A stretch of DNA of 64,000 nucleotides, taken from Pontivivens ytuae (GTDB taxonomy: Bacteria > Pseudomonadota > Alphaproteobacteria > Rhodobacterales > Rhodobacteraceae). The notes under the pieces are model-generated. The model made no database searches and was not told the DNA's origin. It worked only from the letters and a program-made list of their open reading frames with translations. A program made the translations under genes and the position numbers. Positions within the stretch are counted from its first letter, which is position 1; every line of letters begins with the position of its first letter. The DNA lies in assembly GCF_015679265.1 (NCBI RefSeq), contig NZ_CP064942.1:3080001-3144000 (forward strand), given 5' to 3'. Shown one piece after another: positions 6,921-14,789 of the stretch.

Positions 6921-7760
6921 TCAGCTTTGCCGGCGCGCCATGAAGGCGAGGCGTTCGAAGAGGTGAACGTCCTGCTCGTTTTTCAGGAGCGCGCCGTGGA
7001 GCTTGGGCAGCGCGTCCTTGCCCTCACGCTTCAGATCCTCGGGATCCAGGTCCTCGACGAGGAGCAGCTTCAGCCAGTCGAGCGCCTCGGAGGTCGAGGG
7101 CTTCTTCTTCAGACCCGGCGTCTCGCGGATCTCGTAGAACTGGGTCAGCGCCTCGCGCACGAGGCGTTGCTTGATGCCAGGGAAGTGGACCTCGACGATG
7201 GCGGCCATGACCTCCGGATCGGGGAAGCGGATGTAGTGGAAGAAGCAGCGGCGCAGGAAGGCGTCGGGCAGCTCCTTCTCGTTGTTGGAGGTGATGATGA
7301 CGATGGGGCGGTGCTTCGCCCGGATCGTCTCCCCGGTCTCGTAGACGTGGAACTCCATCCGGTCGAGCTCCTGCAGGAGGTCGTTGGGGAACTCGATATC
7401 GGCCTTGTCGATCTCGTCGATCAGAAGGACCACGCGCTCGCCCGCCTCGAAGGCCTGCCAGAGCATCCCCTTGCGGATGTAGTTGGCGACATCGTGGACC
7501 CGCTCCTCACCGAGCTGACTGTCGCGCAGACGCGACACGGCGTCATATTCGTAGAGGCCCTGCTGCGCCTTGGTCGTCGATTTCACCGTCCATTCGAGGA
7601 TCGGAACGCCGAGCGCGCCGGCCACCTGCCGCGCGAGCTCCGTCTTGCCGGTGCCGGGCTCGCCCTTGACGAGGAGTGGGCGTTCGAGCGCGATGGCGGC
7701 GTTCACGGCGACGGTCAGGTCGCCCGTGGCGACGTAATCCTTTGTTCCCTCGAACTTCAC
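6921..7760 (-). CDS. MoxR family AAA+ ATPase
   Basis: A 279-residue AAA+ ATPase. Walker A is GEPGTGKT (residues 33-40) and Walker B LLIDEID (112-118); the sensor region IITSNNEKELPDAFLRRCFF contains the arginine-finger pair typical of MoxR proteins. MoxR ATPases act as chaperones with VWA proteins in maturation of metalloenzymes or envelope complexes. The likely partner is the CoxE-like protein at 1881-3065, separated here by about 3.9 kb of unrelated genes. The start ATG at 7758-7760 is preceded by GGAGGGAGAG. Confidence 0.94.
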   Translation of the reverse strand: MKFEGTKDYVATGDLTVAVNAAIALERPLLVKGEPGTGKTELARQVAGALGVPILEWTVKSTTKAQQGLYEYDAVSRLRDSQLGEERVHDVANYIRKGMLWQAFEAGERVVLLIDEIDKADIEFPNDLLQELDRMEFHVYETGETIRAKHRPIVIITSNNEKELPDAFLRRCFFHYIRFPDPEVMAAIVEVHFPGIKQRLVREALTQFYEIRETPGLKKKPSTSEALDWLKLLLVEDLDPEDLKREGKDALPKLHGALLKNEQDVHLFERLAFMARRQS

Positions 7761-8067
7761 CGGGCTCTCCCTCCTCAGATCCTGTCGCCCGGCTGCATGA
7801 CACGGAAGGGCGTCTCAGTGCAATTGCGCGGGAGTGAGTCGCGGCGCGACGCCGCGTCCGGCGGGCCCCGGCACTCTCACGCCGATGTGACGCGAGGGCC
7901 CCTTCAACGCGCATTAACCATTATTAATGCGGGCGTTCCATGCGACCACTTCTAGCGTGACATCGGCAGGTTTTCGCTTTATGCCCTGCCACCAGAGGGA
8001 TGGGGCGAGTGGGATTTGCCCTGCAGGGCATTGTTCTTACTCGACGTGGAAACGTAGGGTGATCACG
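7761..8067. promoter_or_regulatory. Intergenic region with two palindromes between moxR and dksA
   Basis: This 307-bp gap between divergent genes has no convincing ORF. It holds the inverted repeat CGCATTAA-N6-TTAATGCG (7910-7931), containing TTAACCAT, which resembles the CtrA half site, and a perfect 14-bp palindrome TGCCCTGCAGGGCA (8017-8030) 37 bp before the dksA start. Both could be protein-binding sites; the promoters themselves cannot be placed with confidence. Confidence 0.5.
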
Positions 8068-8493
8068 ATGAAAGCGGAACTGGTTCTAGACTCGGACTAC
8101 AAGCCTGCCGAGGACGAGCCCTTCATGAACGACCGTCAGCTCGAGTACTTCCGCCGCAAGCTGCTCGAGTGGAAAGCGCAACTCCTCTCCGACTCAAAGG
8201 ATACGGTGGTCGGCATGCAGGAAGGGACGCGCAACATTCCCGATGTCGCCGATCGGGCCAGCGAGGAAACGGACCGGGCCCTGGAGCTTCGGACCCGCGA
8301 CCGCCAGCGCAAGCTGGTCGCCAAGATCGACTCGGCCCTGCGCCGGATCGAGGACGGCACCTATGGCTATTGCGACGTCACGGGCGAGCCGATCAGCCTC
8401 AAGCGGCTGGACGCCCGCCCGATCGCGACGATGAGCCTCGAGGCGCAGGAGCGTCACGAGCGCAAGGAACGGGTCTACCGCGACGACCGCTGA
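8068..8493 (+). CDS. dksA: RNA polymerase-binding protein DksA
   Basis: A 141-residue DksA/TraR family protein that binds the RNA polymerase secondary channel and works with ppGpp. The coiled-coil tip motif DxxDxA is present (D59, D62, A64), followed by the long second helix and the C4-type finger region (YGYCDVTGEPISLKRLDARP). Only one of the four zinc-finger cysteines remains (C102); Thr, Ser and Ala occupy the others, as in alphaproteobacterial DksA proteins such as that of Rhodobacter sphaeroides. The start is ATG 8068 with AGGGTGATC upstream; a strong terminator follows at 8520. Confidence 0.95.
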   Translation: MKAELVLDSDYKPAEDEPFMNDRQLEYFRRKLLEWKAQLLSDSKDTVVGMQEGTRNIPDVADRASEETDRALELRTRDRQRKLVAKIDSALRRIEDGTYGYCDVTGEPISLKRLDARPIATMSLEAQERHERKERVYRDDR

Positions 8494-8519
8494 GCGCGGA
8501 CGCAGTGGCGGATTTTGCA

Positions 8520-8552
8520 GGGGCGGCTCCGAGGGACGGGGCCGCCCCTTTT
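8520..8552 (+). terminator. Intrinsic terminator after dksA
   Basis: GGGGCGGC (8520-8527) pairs with GCCGCCCC (8541-8548) across a 13-nt loop, followed by TTTT. It lies 27 bp after the dksA stop. Confidence 0.85.
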
Positions 8553-8566
8553 CGATGGAGGGCATG

Positions 8567-9718
8567 ATGGGCGAGGTGCGGCGCGCGGCGGTGATCGGCG
8601 CCGGGATCGGCGGGCTGACGGCGGCGCTGGCGCTGGCGCGGCGCGGCTGCGAGGTGGTCCTGTTCGAGCGGGCGCCGGAGCTGGGCGAGGTGGGGGCGGG
8701 CCTGCAACTCGGCCCCAACGGGATGAAGGTGATGGCCGCCCTCGGCATCGCGGATGCGGTGCGGGCGGCGGGTGTGGTGCCCGAAATGGTGGAGCTGCGC
8801 GATCACGACGCAGGCCGTCCGCTGATGCGCCTGCCGATGGGCGCGGCGGCCGACGCCCGTTGGGGCGCACCGATGGTCAACCTGCACCGCGCGGACCTTG
8901 TCGAGGTGCTGGCCGCGGCGGTGAAGGAGGCGGGCGTGGAACTGCGCCTGGGCCGCGAGATCACCGCGGGCGGCACCGTGCAGGGCGAGGTCGAGGGCAA
9001 GGCCTTCGACATTGTGGTCGGCGCAGACGGGATCCGCTCGACGCTGCGGGCCGAGATCGGGCAGGGTTCCCTGCCGCGCTACACCGGCCATGTCGCTTGG
9101 CGCGCGCTGGTCACCCGCGATCCGGCGGAGCCTGCGGTGACGGCGCTCACGCTCGGGCCCGACCGGCACCTCGTGACCTACGCGCTGCGTGGCGGCACCC
9201 TCGCCAACGTGGTGGCGGTGGCCCGGCGCGCGGACTGGCGCGGCGAGGGCTGGTTCGAGGAGGACGATCCGGACACCCTGCGCGCCACCTTCGCCGGGTG
9301 GAACGACGCGGCGGAGGCGTTGCTTGCGCGGGTGGAGCAGACCTGGCTTTGGGGCCTTTTCGATCATGCACCGCTGCCGCGCTGGCATCTCGGGCGGCTC
9401 GTGCTGCTCGGCGACGCCTGCCACCCGATGCTGCCCTTCCTCGCGCAGGGCGCGACGCAGGCCGTTGAGGATGCCTGGGTGCTGGCCGACGCGGTCGGTG
9501 CCGAGGGCCTGAACGGGCTCGAGACCTACGCCGCGCGCCGCATCGACCGAGCGACACGGGTGCAGCGGGCGGCAGTGGCGCAAGGGCGGCTCGACCATCT
9601 CGGCGGTCTCGTGCGTCCGGTCGTGCAGCTCGGCATGCGCACGGTCGGTGCCGTGACCCCAGGCTTTGCGGCGCGGCGCTTCGACTGGCTCTACGGCCAC
9701 GACGTCACCGCGGGGTAA
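8567..9718 (+). CDS. FAD-dependent monooxygenase (salicylate hydroxylase type)
   Basis: A 383-residue group A flavoprotein monooxygenase. The FAD-binding GxGxxG is in AVIGAGIGGLTAALAL at the N-terminus, the DG motif in VGADGIRSTLRAEI, and the GD motif in LLGDACHPMLPFLAQGA, in the usual order and spacing. Similarity is to salicylate/3-hydroxybenzoate hydroxylases, so the likely reaction is NAD(P)H-dependent hydroxylation of an aromatic acid. ATG 8564 or 8567 is favoured because the GGAG at 8557-8560 would be the ribosome site; the ATG at 8555 overlaps that site. No degradation genes are nearby. Confidence 0.9.
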   Translation: MGEVRRAAVIGAGIGGLTAALALARRGCEVVLFERAPELGEVGAGLQLGPNGMKVMAALGIADAVRAAGVVPEMVELRDHDAGRPLMRLPMGAAADARWGAPMVNLHRADLVEVLAAAVKEAGVELRLGREITAGGTVQGEVEGKAFDIVVGADGIRSTLRAEIGQGSLPRYTGHVAWRALVTRDPAEPAVTALTLGPDRHLVTYALRGGTLANVVAVARRADWRGEGWFEEDDPDTLRATFAGWNDAAEALLARVEQTWLWGLFDHAPLPRWHLGRLVLLGDACHPMLPFLAQGATQAVEDAWVLADAVGAEGLNGLETYAARRIDRATRVQRAAVAQGRLDHLGGLVRPVVQLGMRTVGAVTPGFAARRFDWLYGHDVTAG

Positions 9719-9725
9719 GTGGCGT

Positions 9726-9750
9726 GCGCCTCCAGCGGGGATATTTGGAC
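9726..9750 (+). repeat. Rhodobacteraceae-type intergenic repeat, copy 1
   Basis: GCGCCTCCAGCGGGGATATTT begins 8 bp after the monooxygenase stop and lies between convergent genes. Near-identical copies are at 10647 and 35971. Confidence 0.6.
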
Positions 9751-9815
9751 AAACTGGAAGGGGCTTTCTTCTTTGTCCAAATACGCAAATCCGGCGCTGG
9801 CCGCGGGTGCAGGGT

Positions 9816-10586
9816 CTAGAGTTCGAGTGTCACCTTGATGGGAACGTGGTCCGACGGCTTCTCGCGGTCGCGGACATGGGCGTCGATCTCGCAGGCGGCG
9901 AGGCGGTCGGCGAGTTGCGGGCTGAGCAGGACATGGTCGATGCGGATGCCGTCGTTCTTCTGCCGCGCGCCGGCCTGGTAGTCCCAGAAGGTGTAGGTCT
10001 CCGGCGCATGCGTGGTGGCGCGCAGGGCGTCTGTGAGGCCCAGGTGGACGATGTTGCGCCATGCCTCGCGGCTGTCGAGGCGGAAGAGCGCGTCGTCGCG
10101 CCAGGCGTCGGGGCGGGCCGCATCCTCGGCCTGGGGGATGATGTTGTAGTCGCCCGCCATCAGGAAGGGCTGTTCGGAGGCGAGCAGCTCCTCGGCGCGG
10201 GCCTGGAGGCGCTTCATCCAGGCGAGCTTGTAGTCGTGCTTTGGTCCCGGCGCCGGGTTGCCGTTGGGCAGGTAGAGGCCGCAGATGCGGATGCCTTCGA
10301 TGGTGGCCTCGATATAGCGGGCCTGTTCGTCGCTGTCGTCGCCGGGCAGGCCCTTCGTCACATCCTCCATCGGGCGTTTGGAGAGGATGGCGACGCCGTT
10401 GAAGCCCTTCTGCCCGTGGGTCTCCACGTTGTAGCCGAGATCCTCGATCTCCTGCCGGGGGAAGCCCTCGTCGACCGACTTGATCTCCTGCAGGCAGGCG
10501 ATGTCGGGCTCGGCCTCCTTCAGCCAGTCGAGGAGAGCGGGCAGGCGCGCCTTGATGCCGTTGATGTTGAAGCTCGCGACGATCAT
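9816..10586 (-). CDS. xth: Exodeoxyribonuclease III
   Basis: A 256-residue member of the EEP/AP endonuclease family: base-excision repair AP endonuclease and 3'-5' exonuclease. Motifs are in order: FNINGIKARL at the start, LQEIKS (catalytic Glu, about residue 34), the tyrosine of GLYLPNGNP, GDYNIIP (Asp/Asn), and the C-terminal PSDHVPIKVTLEL (Asp-His pair). The length is standard and no residues appear lost. It is convergent with the monooxygenase and precedes the STAS gene by about 98 bp containing a repeat. Confidence 0.95.
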   Translation of the reverse strand: MIVASFNINGIKARLPALLDWLKEAEPDIACLQEIKSVDEGFPRQEIEDLGYNVETHGQKGFNGVAILSKRPMEDVTKGLPGDDSDEQARYIEATIEGIRICGLYLPNGNPAPGPKHDYKLAWMKRLQARAEELLASEQPFLMAGDYNIIPQAEDAARPDAWRDDALFRLDSREAWRNIVHLGLTDALRATTHAPETYTFWDYQAGARQKNDGIRIDHVLLSPQLADRLAACEIDAHVRDREKPSDHVPIKVTLEL

Positions 10587-10646
10587 GGGGGCCCTCCTGC
10601 GGTTCCCCCTCCCTTAGCGGGCGGCGGCGCGGGGGCCAAGCGGCGG

Positions 10647-10671
10647 GTGCCTCCGGCGGGGATATTTCGGG
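10647..10671 (+). repeat. Rhodobacteraceae-type intergenic repeat, copy 2
   Basis: GTGCCTCCGGCGGGGATATT followed by TCGGGAAGAG. It lies between the STAS gene and xth, 14 bp from the STAS stop. Confidence 0.6.
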
Positions 10672-10684
10672 AAGAGAGAGCGGG

Positions 10685-11053
10685 TCAGCTTTCGGCGAGC
10701 CAGGCGCGGGCGGCGGCCTCGTCCTCGGGCACGTAGGTGCGGATTTCGAGGCCGGGGATCAGTGCACTCTCGATCTCGGCCACGCGGCGCAGCCAGTCCT
10801 GGTTGGATACGAGCGCGGCGCGGTCGACCTTCGCGAGGATCGAGAAGGCGCGGCCGAGCTGGCCAAACTCCACCGCGAGCGCGCCTGCCGTCGGCAGCTC
10901 CCAATCGTTGTAGAGCAGGAGGAGGCGGGCGCTTTCGACCGGTTCCAGCGCGCCCCAGAGCGCGTTGAGCCCGTCGCGCATCGAATCCGCATCGATCCGG
11001 CCTGTGACCGTCAGTTCGACGACCCCTCCCTCGACCGGTGCGATCTCGAACAT
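10685..11053 (-). CDS. STAS/SEC14 (SpoIIAA-like) domain protein
   Basis: A 122-residue single-domain protein of the SpoIIAA-like family, recognised from the pattern of an N-terminal beta strand (VELTVTGRID), a central LLLLYNDWELPTAGAL segment and the C-terminal IRTYVPEDEAAARAWL, which in these proteins reads F...EEAxxWL. These small proteins are thought to bind lipids or act in anti-sigma-like switching; the role here is unknown. It starts 7 bp after the erpA stop and is very likely co-transcribed with it. Confidence 0.8.
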   Translation of the reverse strand: MFEIAPVEGGVVELTVTGRIDADSMRDGLNALWGALEPVESARLLLLYNDWELPTAGALAVEFGQLGRAFSILAKVDRAALVSNQDWLRRVAEIESALIPGLEIRTYVPEDEAAARAWLAES

Positions 11054-11060
11054 CGTCTGC

Positions 11061-11396
11061 TCACATGGAGAAGGAGGTGCCGCAGCCGCAGGACGACGTG
11101 GCGTTGGGGTTCTCGATGACGAAGCGCGCGCCGATCAACTCCTCAGTGAAGTCGATCACCGCGTTGGCGAGGAAGGGGAGCGAGACCTCGTCGATCAGCA
11201 CCTTCTGACCGTCCTTTTCGAGCACTAGGTCGTCGGCGGCCGGCGTATCCTCCAGCTTGATGTCGTACTGGAAGCCGGAGCAGCCGCCTCCCTCCACGGC
11301 CACGCGCAGGGCCTTGGGCTCACCGGTTTCGGCGTTAATCTCCGCGAGGCGCGCGAAGGCGCGGTCGCTGACTTTGGGCGGCAGGGCGAGGTCCAT
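11061..11396 (-). CDS. erpA: A-type iron-sulfur cluster insertion protein (ErpA/IscA family)
   Basis: A 111-residue A-type carrier with the three invariant cysteines C39 (GGGCSGFQY), C103 and C105 (SSCGCGTSFSM). It accepts Fe-S clusters and passes them to apoproteins. The context and C-terminal SFSM fit ErpA-type members, but IscA/SufA cannot be excluded without a tree. The start is the ATG at 11394-11396; an upstream in-frame ATG at 11415-11417 would add MPLRTQP. It is divergent from dgt, a common arrangement in alphaproteobacteria. Confidence 0.9.
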   Translation of the reverse strand: MDLALPPKVSDRAFARLAEINAETGEPKALRVAVEGGGCSGFQYDIKLEDTPAADDLVLEKDGQKVLIDEVSLPFLANAVIDFTEELIGARFVIENPNATSSCGCGTSFSM

Positions 11397-11471
11397 CGGT
11401 TGCGTCCTCAACGGCATCGTGCTTTCACCCCGAAATAGGCCGTGCGCGGCCACGCCGCAAGGGAGGGAGCC

Positions 11472-12623
11472 ATGCACGCCGCCTATGCCACCGTGCCCGA
11501 GGAGAGCCGCGGGCGGCTCCATGCCGAGGCCGGGAGCGCGCATCGGACCTGCTTCCAGCGCGACCGCGACCGCATCATCCATTGCTCGGCCTTCCGCCGG
11601 CTGAAGCATAAGACGCAGGTCTTCGTGGAGCATGAGGGCGACTATTTCCGCACGCGGCTGACCCATTCGCTGGAGGTCGCACAGGTGGCGCGGACGATGT
11701 CGCGCACCTTGGGGCTGAACGAGGACCTGGCCGAGGCGGTGGCGCTGGCTCACGACCTTGGCCACACGCCGTTCGGGCATACGGGCGAGGATGCGCTGGC
11801 CGAGGTCATGGCGCCTTATGGCGGCTTCGACCACAACGCGCAGGCGTTGAAGATCGTGACGGATCTGGAGCGCCATTATGCGGAGTGGGACGGGCTCAAC
11901 CTGACCTGGGAGGCGCTGGAGGGGATCGCGAAGCACAATGGGCCCGTGGTCGGCGAGCTGCCGTTTGCGTTGGCCGATTACGATGCGCGGCACGATCTGG
12001 AGCTGGAGACCCATTCGGGTGCCGAGGCGCAGGTCGCCGCGATCTCCGACGACATCGCCTACAACAACCACGATCTGCATGACGGGCTGCGGGCGGGGCT
12101 GTTCACGGTGGAGGATATCTGCGACCTGCCGATCGTCGGGCGGTGCTTTGCCGAGGTGGACCGGCGCTGGCCGGGGCTTGATCCCGAGCGGCGGCGGCAC
12201 GAGGCGCTGCGCCGCGTCTTCGGCGTGATGGTGGAGGATGTGCTCTCCGAAAGCGCCCGGTTACTGCGGGAGGCCGCGCCAGGCAGTGCTGCGGAGGTGC
12301 GGGCGCTGGGCCATCCCGTGGTGCGCTTTTCCGACGCGCTCTGGGCCGATCTGAAGGTGATCCGGGCGTTCCTGTTCACGCGCATGTACCGCCACTGGTC
12401 GGTGCGCCGGATGCGAAGGAAGGCGACGGGGGTGGTCCGCGAACTCTTCGAGGATTTCATGGACGACCCCGGCATGCTGCCCGATGACTGGCGCGACGCG
12501 GCCTGCGACGCCCGCTCCGAAACGATCCGCGCGCGGGTGGCGGCGGATTACATTGCGGGCATGACCGACCGCTTCGCATTGGAGGAGCACCGCAAGCTGC
12601 GGGGGCCGATGGGACGGGGGTGA
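11472..12623 (+). CDS. dgt: Deoxyguanosinetriphosphate triphosphohydrolase-like protein
   Basis: A 383-residue HD-domain dNTP triphosphohydrolase. The metal-binding residues are visible: H65 (TRLTHSLEV) and H94-D95 (AHDLGHTPFGH), with a further Asp in AAISDDIAYNNHD. The N-terminal FRRLKHKTQVF motif is characteristic. It hydrolyses dNTPs to nucleosides plus triphosphate and helps control dNTP pools. The start ATG 11472 is preceded by GGGAGGGAGC. It is divergent from erpA and followed by a clear intrinsic terminator. Confidence 0.94.
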   Translation: MHAAYATVPEESRGRLHAEAGSAHRTCFQRDRDRIIHCSAFRRLKHKTQVFVEHEGDYFRTRLTHSLEVAQVARTMSRTLGLNEDLAEAVALAHDLGHTPFGHTGEDALAEVMAPYGGFDHNAQALKIVTDLERHYAEWDGLNLTWEALEGIAKHNGPVVGELPFALADYDARHDLELETHSGAEAQVAAISDDIAYNNHDLHDGLRAGLFTVEDICDLPIVGRCFAEVDRRWPGLDPERRRHEALRRVFGVMVEDVLSESARLLREAAPGSAAEVRALGHPVVRFSDALWADLKVIRAFLFTRMYRHWSVRRMRRKATGVVRELFEDFMDDPGMLPDDWRDAACDARSETIRARVAADYIAGMTDRFALEEHRKLRGPMGRG

Positions 12624-12634
12624 CAGCACTCACC

Positions 12635-12661
12635 GTCCCGGCCGAAGCGCCGGGACCTTTT
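12635..12661 (+). terminator. Intrinsic terminator after dgt
   Basis: GTCCCGGC (12635-12642) pairs with GCCGGGAC (12649-12656) across a 6-nt loop, followed by CTTTT. It lies 12 bp after the dgt stop. Confidence 0.85.
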
Positions 12662-12749
12662 GGATTTGGAGAAGCGCCGCAGCAAAAGGACCCGGATCAG
12701 GTCCGAGGCGTTGGCGAGCTGAACGGCTGCTTCGCCCGGCTGATAGGCC

Positions 12750-12877
12750 GGGCCGCGCCCGACCTCCACACGGAGGGCGCGTTGGTGATGTCGGAAGCAG
12801 ACGGCGCGGCATGGATGCTTGAGAGCGCGGACCTTTCAGTCCCGTTCCGAAAGCGCCCTCCAGGTCGGGCGCGGCCC
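12750..12877. ncRNA. Candidate structured RNA or palindromic element upstream of argS
   Basis: The left arm GGGCCGCGCCCGACCT (12750-12765) is the exact reverse complement of 12862-12877. Inside it, after a 6-nt one-sided bulge, GGAGGGCGC (12772-12780) pairs exactly with GCGCCCTCC (12853-12861), and further in TCGGAA (12791-12796) pairs with TTCCGA (12845-12850). This gives 25 pairs plus an inner 6-bp helix closing a loop of about 48 nt, too extended to be a simple terminator, and there is no T-tract. It could be a small RNA, an argS leader element or a miniature mobile element. Confidence 0.45.
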
Positions 12878-12959
12878 TCGGCTCTGCCGAACCAAGCGCA
12901 CACCAATCCGTTGACCTCCGCACGACCGGTGCTAAACCGCGCGGGCGAAGGAGAGACCC

Positions 12960-14693
12960 ATGAACCTGTTTGCCGAGATCAAGACGCTGGTGCTCAAGAG
13001 CCTCGAGGCCATGGCGGCCGAGGGGGCGCTGCCCGAGGGTCTCGACCTGCGAAACGTGGCGGTGGAGCCGCCGCGCGATCCGGCGCATAGGGATATGGCC
13101 ACGAACGCGGCGATGGTGCTCGCCAAACCGGCGAAGATGAAGCCGCGCGATATCGCGGAGACGCTGGCCGGCAAGCTCGCCGCCGATGACCGGATCGCGA
13201 GCGCCGAGGTCGCGGGGCCGGGCTTTCTGAACCTGCGGCTTGCCCAAGGTCAGTGGCAGCGGGTGATCCCGAGCGTGCTGGAGGCGGGCGCGGATTACGG
13301 GCGCTCGTCCATGGGCGCGGGGCAGAAGGTCAACGTGGAGTATGTCTCCGCCAACCCCACCGGGCCGCTCCATGTCGGGCACACGCGGGGCGCGGTGTTC
13401 GGCGATGCGCTGGCGAGCCTGCTCGACTTCGCGGGCTACGCCGTCACGCGGGAATACTACATCAACGATGGCGGGGCGCAGGTCGACGTGCTCGCGCGGT
13501 CGGCTTATGAGCGCTATCGCGAGGCGCACGGGCTGGAGCCGGAGATCGCTGAGGGGCTCTATCCCGGCGACTACCTGATCCCGATCGGCGAGGCGCTGAA
13601 GGAGGCGCATGGCGACAGCCTTCTCGGCCACAACAACGAGGAATGGTTGCCCGTCGTGCGCGAGTTCGCGACGGCCGAGATGCTCAAGATGATCCGCGAG
13701 GACCTCGAGGCGCTGGGCGTCGAGATGGACGAGTGGTTCTCCGAAAAGTCGCTCTACGGCACGGGCCGGATCGAGGGGGCGCTGCGGTCGCTCGACGACA
13801 AGGGCCTGATCTATCAGGGCGTGCTGGAGCCGCCCAAGGGCAAGCTGCCCGAGGACTGGGAGCCGCGCGAGCAGACCCTGTTCCGCTCGACGGAGCATGG
13901 TGACGACGTGGACCGGCCGGTGAAGAAGTCTGACGGGGCGTGGACCTATTTCGCACCGGACATCGCCTATCACTACGACAAGATCGAGCGGGGCTTCCAC
14001 CAGCTCATCGACGTGTTCGGCGCGGATCATGGCGGCTACGTCAAGCGGATGAAGGCAGCCGTCAGCGCGCTGTCGGACGGGGAGGTGCCGCTCGACATCA
14101 AGCTCACGCAGCTCGTGAAGCTCTACAAGAACGGCGAGCCCTTCAAGATGTCCAAGCGGGCGGGGACGTTCGTGACGCTGCGCGACGTGGTGGACGAGGT
14201 CGGCAAGGACGTCACCCGCTTCATCATGCTGACGCGGAAGAACGACGCGCCGCTGGATTTCGACTTCGACAAGGCGCTGGAGCAGTCGAAGGACAACCCG
14301 GTCTTCTACGTGCAGTACGCCCATGCGCGGATTTCCAGCGTGCTGGGCAAGGCCGAAATCCCGGCGGATGACGCCGCGCTGGCCGAGGCGGATCTGTCGG
14401 ATCTGACCCACGAGGCGGAGCTGGCGCTGATCGGCAAGATCGCCGAGTGGCCGCGCCTGTTGGAGACCGCGGCGCGGACGCATGAGCCGCACCGGGTGGC
14501 CTTCTACCTCTACGATCTCGCCTCCGAATTCCACGCGCTGTGGAACCGCGGGAACGACGAGCCGGGCCTGCGTTTCCTGCAAGACGACGCCGATGCGACA
14601 AGGGCACGGCTGGCGCTGATCCGGGCCTGTCAGCTTGTGATCGCGGCGGGACTTGGTATCCTCGGCATCACCCCGATGAACGAGATGCGCTAA
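12960..14693 (+). CDS. argS: Arginyl-tRNA synthetase
   Basis: A 577-residue class I aminoacyl-tRNA synthetase. The HIGH motif is HVGH (residues 138-141, in [14 protein letters not shown]) and the KMSKS-equivalent is KMSKRAG (from residue 396). The N-terminal Add1 domain and the C-terminal helical anticodon-binding domain ending GITPMNEMR are both present. It charges tRNA-Arg with arginine and, in this family, needs the tRNA for amino acid activation. The start ATG 12960 has AAGGAGAG upstream. A terminator follows at 14710. Confidence 0.98.
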   Translation: MNLFAEIKTLVLKSLEAMAAEGALPEGLDLRNVAVEPPRDPAHRDMATNAAMVLAKPAKMKPRDIAETLAGKLAADDRIASAEVAGPGFLNLRLAQGQWQRVIPSVLEAGADYGRSSMGAGQKVNVEYVSANPTGPLHVGHTRGAVFGDALASLLDFAGYAVTREYYINDGGAQVDVLARSAYERYREAHGLEPEIAEGLYPGDYLIPIGEALKEAHGDSLLGHNNEEWLPVVREFATAEMLKMIREDLEALGVEMDEWFSEKSLYGTGRIEGALRSLDDKGLIYQGVLEPPKGKLPEDWEPREQTLFRSTEHGDDVDRPVKKSDGAWTYFAPDIAYHYDKIERGFHQLIDVFGADHGGYVKRMKAAVSALSDGEVPLDIKLTQLVKLYKNGEPFKMSKRAGTFVTLRDVVDEVGKDVTRFIMLTRKNDAPLDFDFDKALEQSKDNPVFYVQYAHARISSVLGKAEIPADDAALAEADLSDLTHEAELALIGKIAEWPRLLETAARTHEPHRVAFYLYDLASEFHALWNRGNDEPGLRFLQDDADATRARLALIRACQLVIAAGLGILGITPMNEMR

Positions 14694-14709
14694 AGCGTGC
14701 AACACCGGA

Positions 14710-14737
14710 GGGGCCGCGCAAGACGGCCCCCTATTTC
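14710..14737 (+). terminator. Intrinsic terminator after argS
   Basis: GGGGCCG (14710-14716) pairs with CGGCCCC (14724-14730) across a 7-nt loop, followed by CTATTT, a weak T-rich tail. Confidence 0.7.
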
Positions 14738-14789
14738 GGGGTTGGAGCAGGGCCGGACACCAGATAAGGTGTCGGCAGAGGACAGGTAT

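Larger units (their letters stand above)
12624..12959. other. 336-bp gene-free region between dgt and argS
   Basis: No convincing gene is seen on either strand; open frames here are short or run antisense through argS. The region holds the dgt terminator (12635-12661), a small inverted repeat GGACC/GGTCC near 12690-12705, and a long imperfect hairpin at 12750-12877. The argS promoter should lie between about 12880 and 12950. Confidence 0.6.

Noticed and set aside
12697..12906. Possible 69-aa protein on the minus strand in the argS upstream region
   Set aside because: It runs through the long hairpin and looks like Ser/Arg/Pro-rich noise; the hairpin explains the sequence better.
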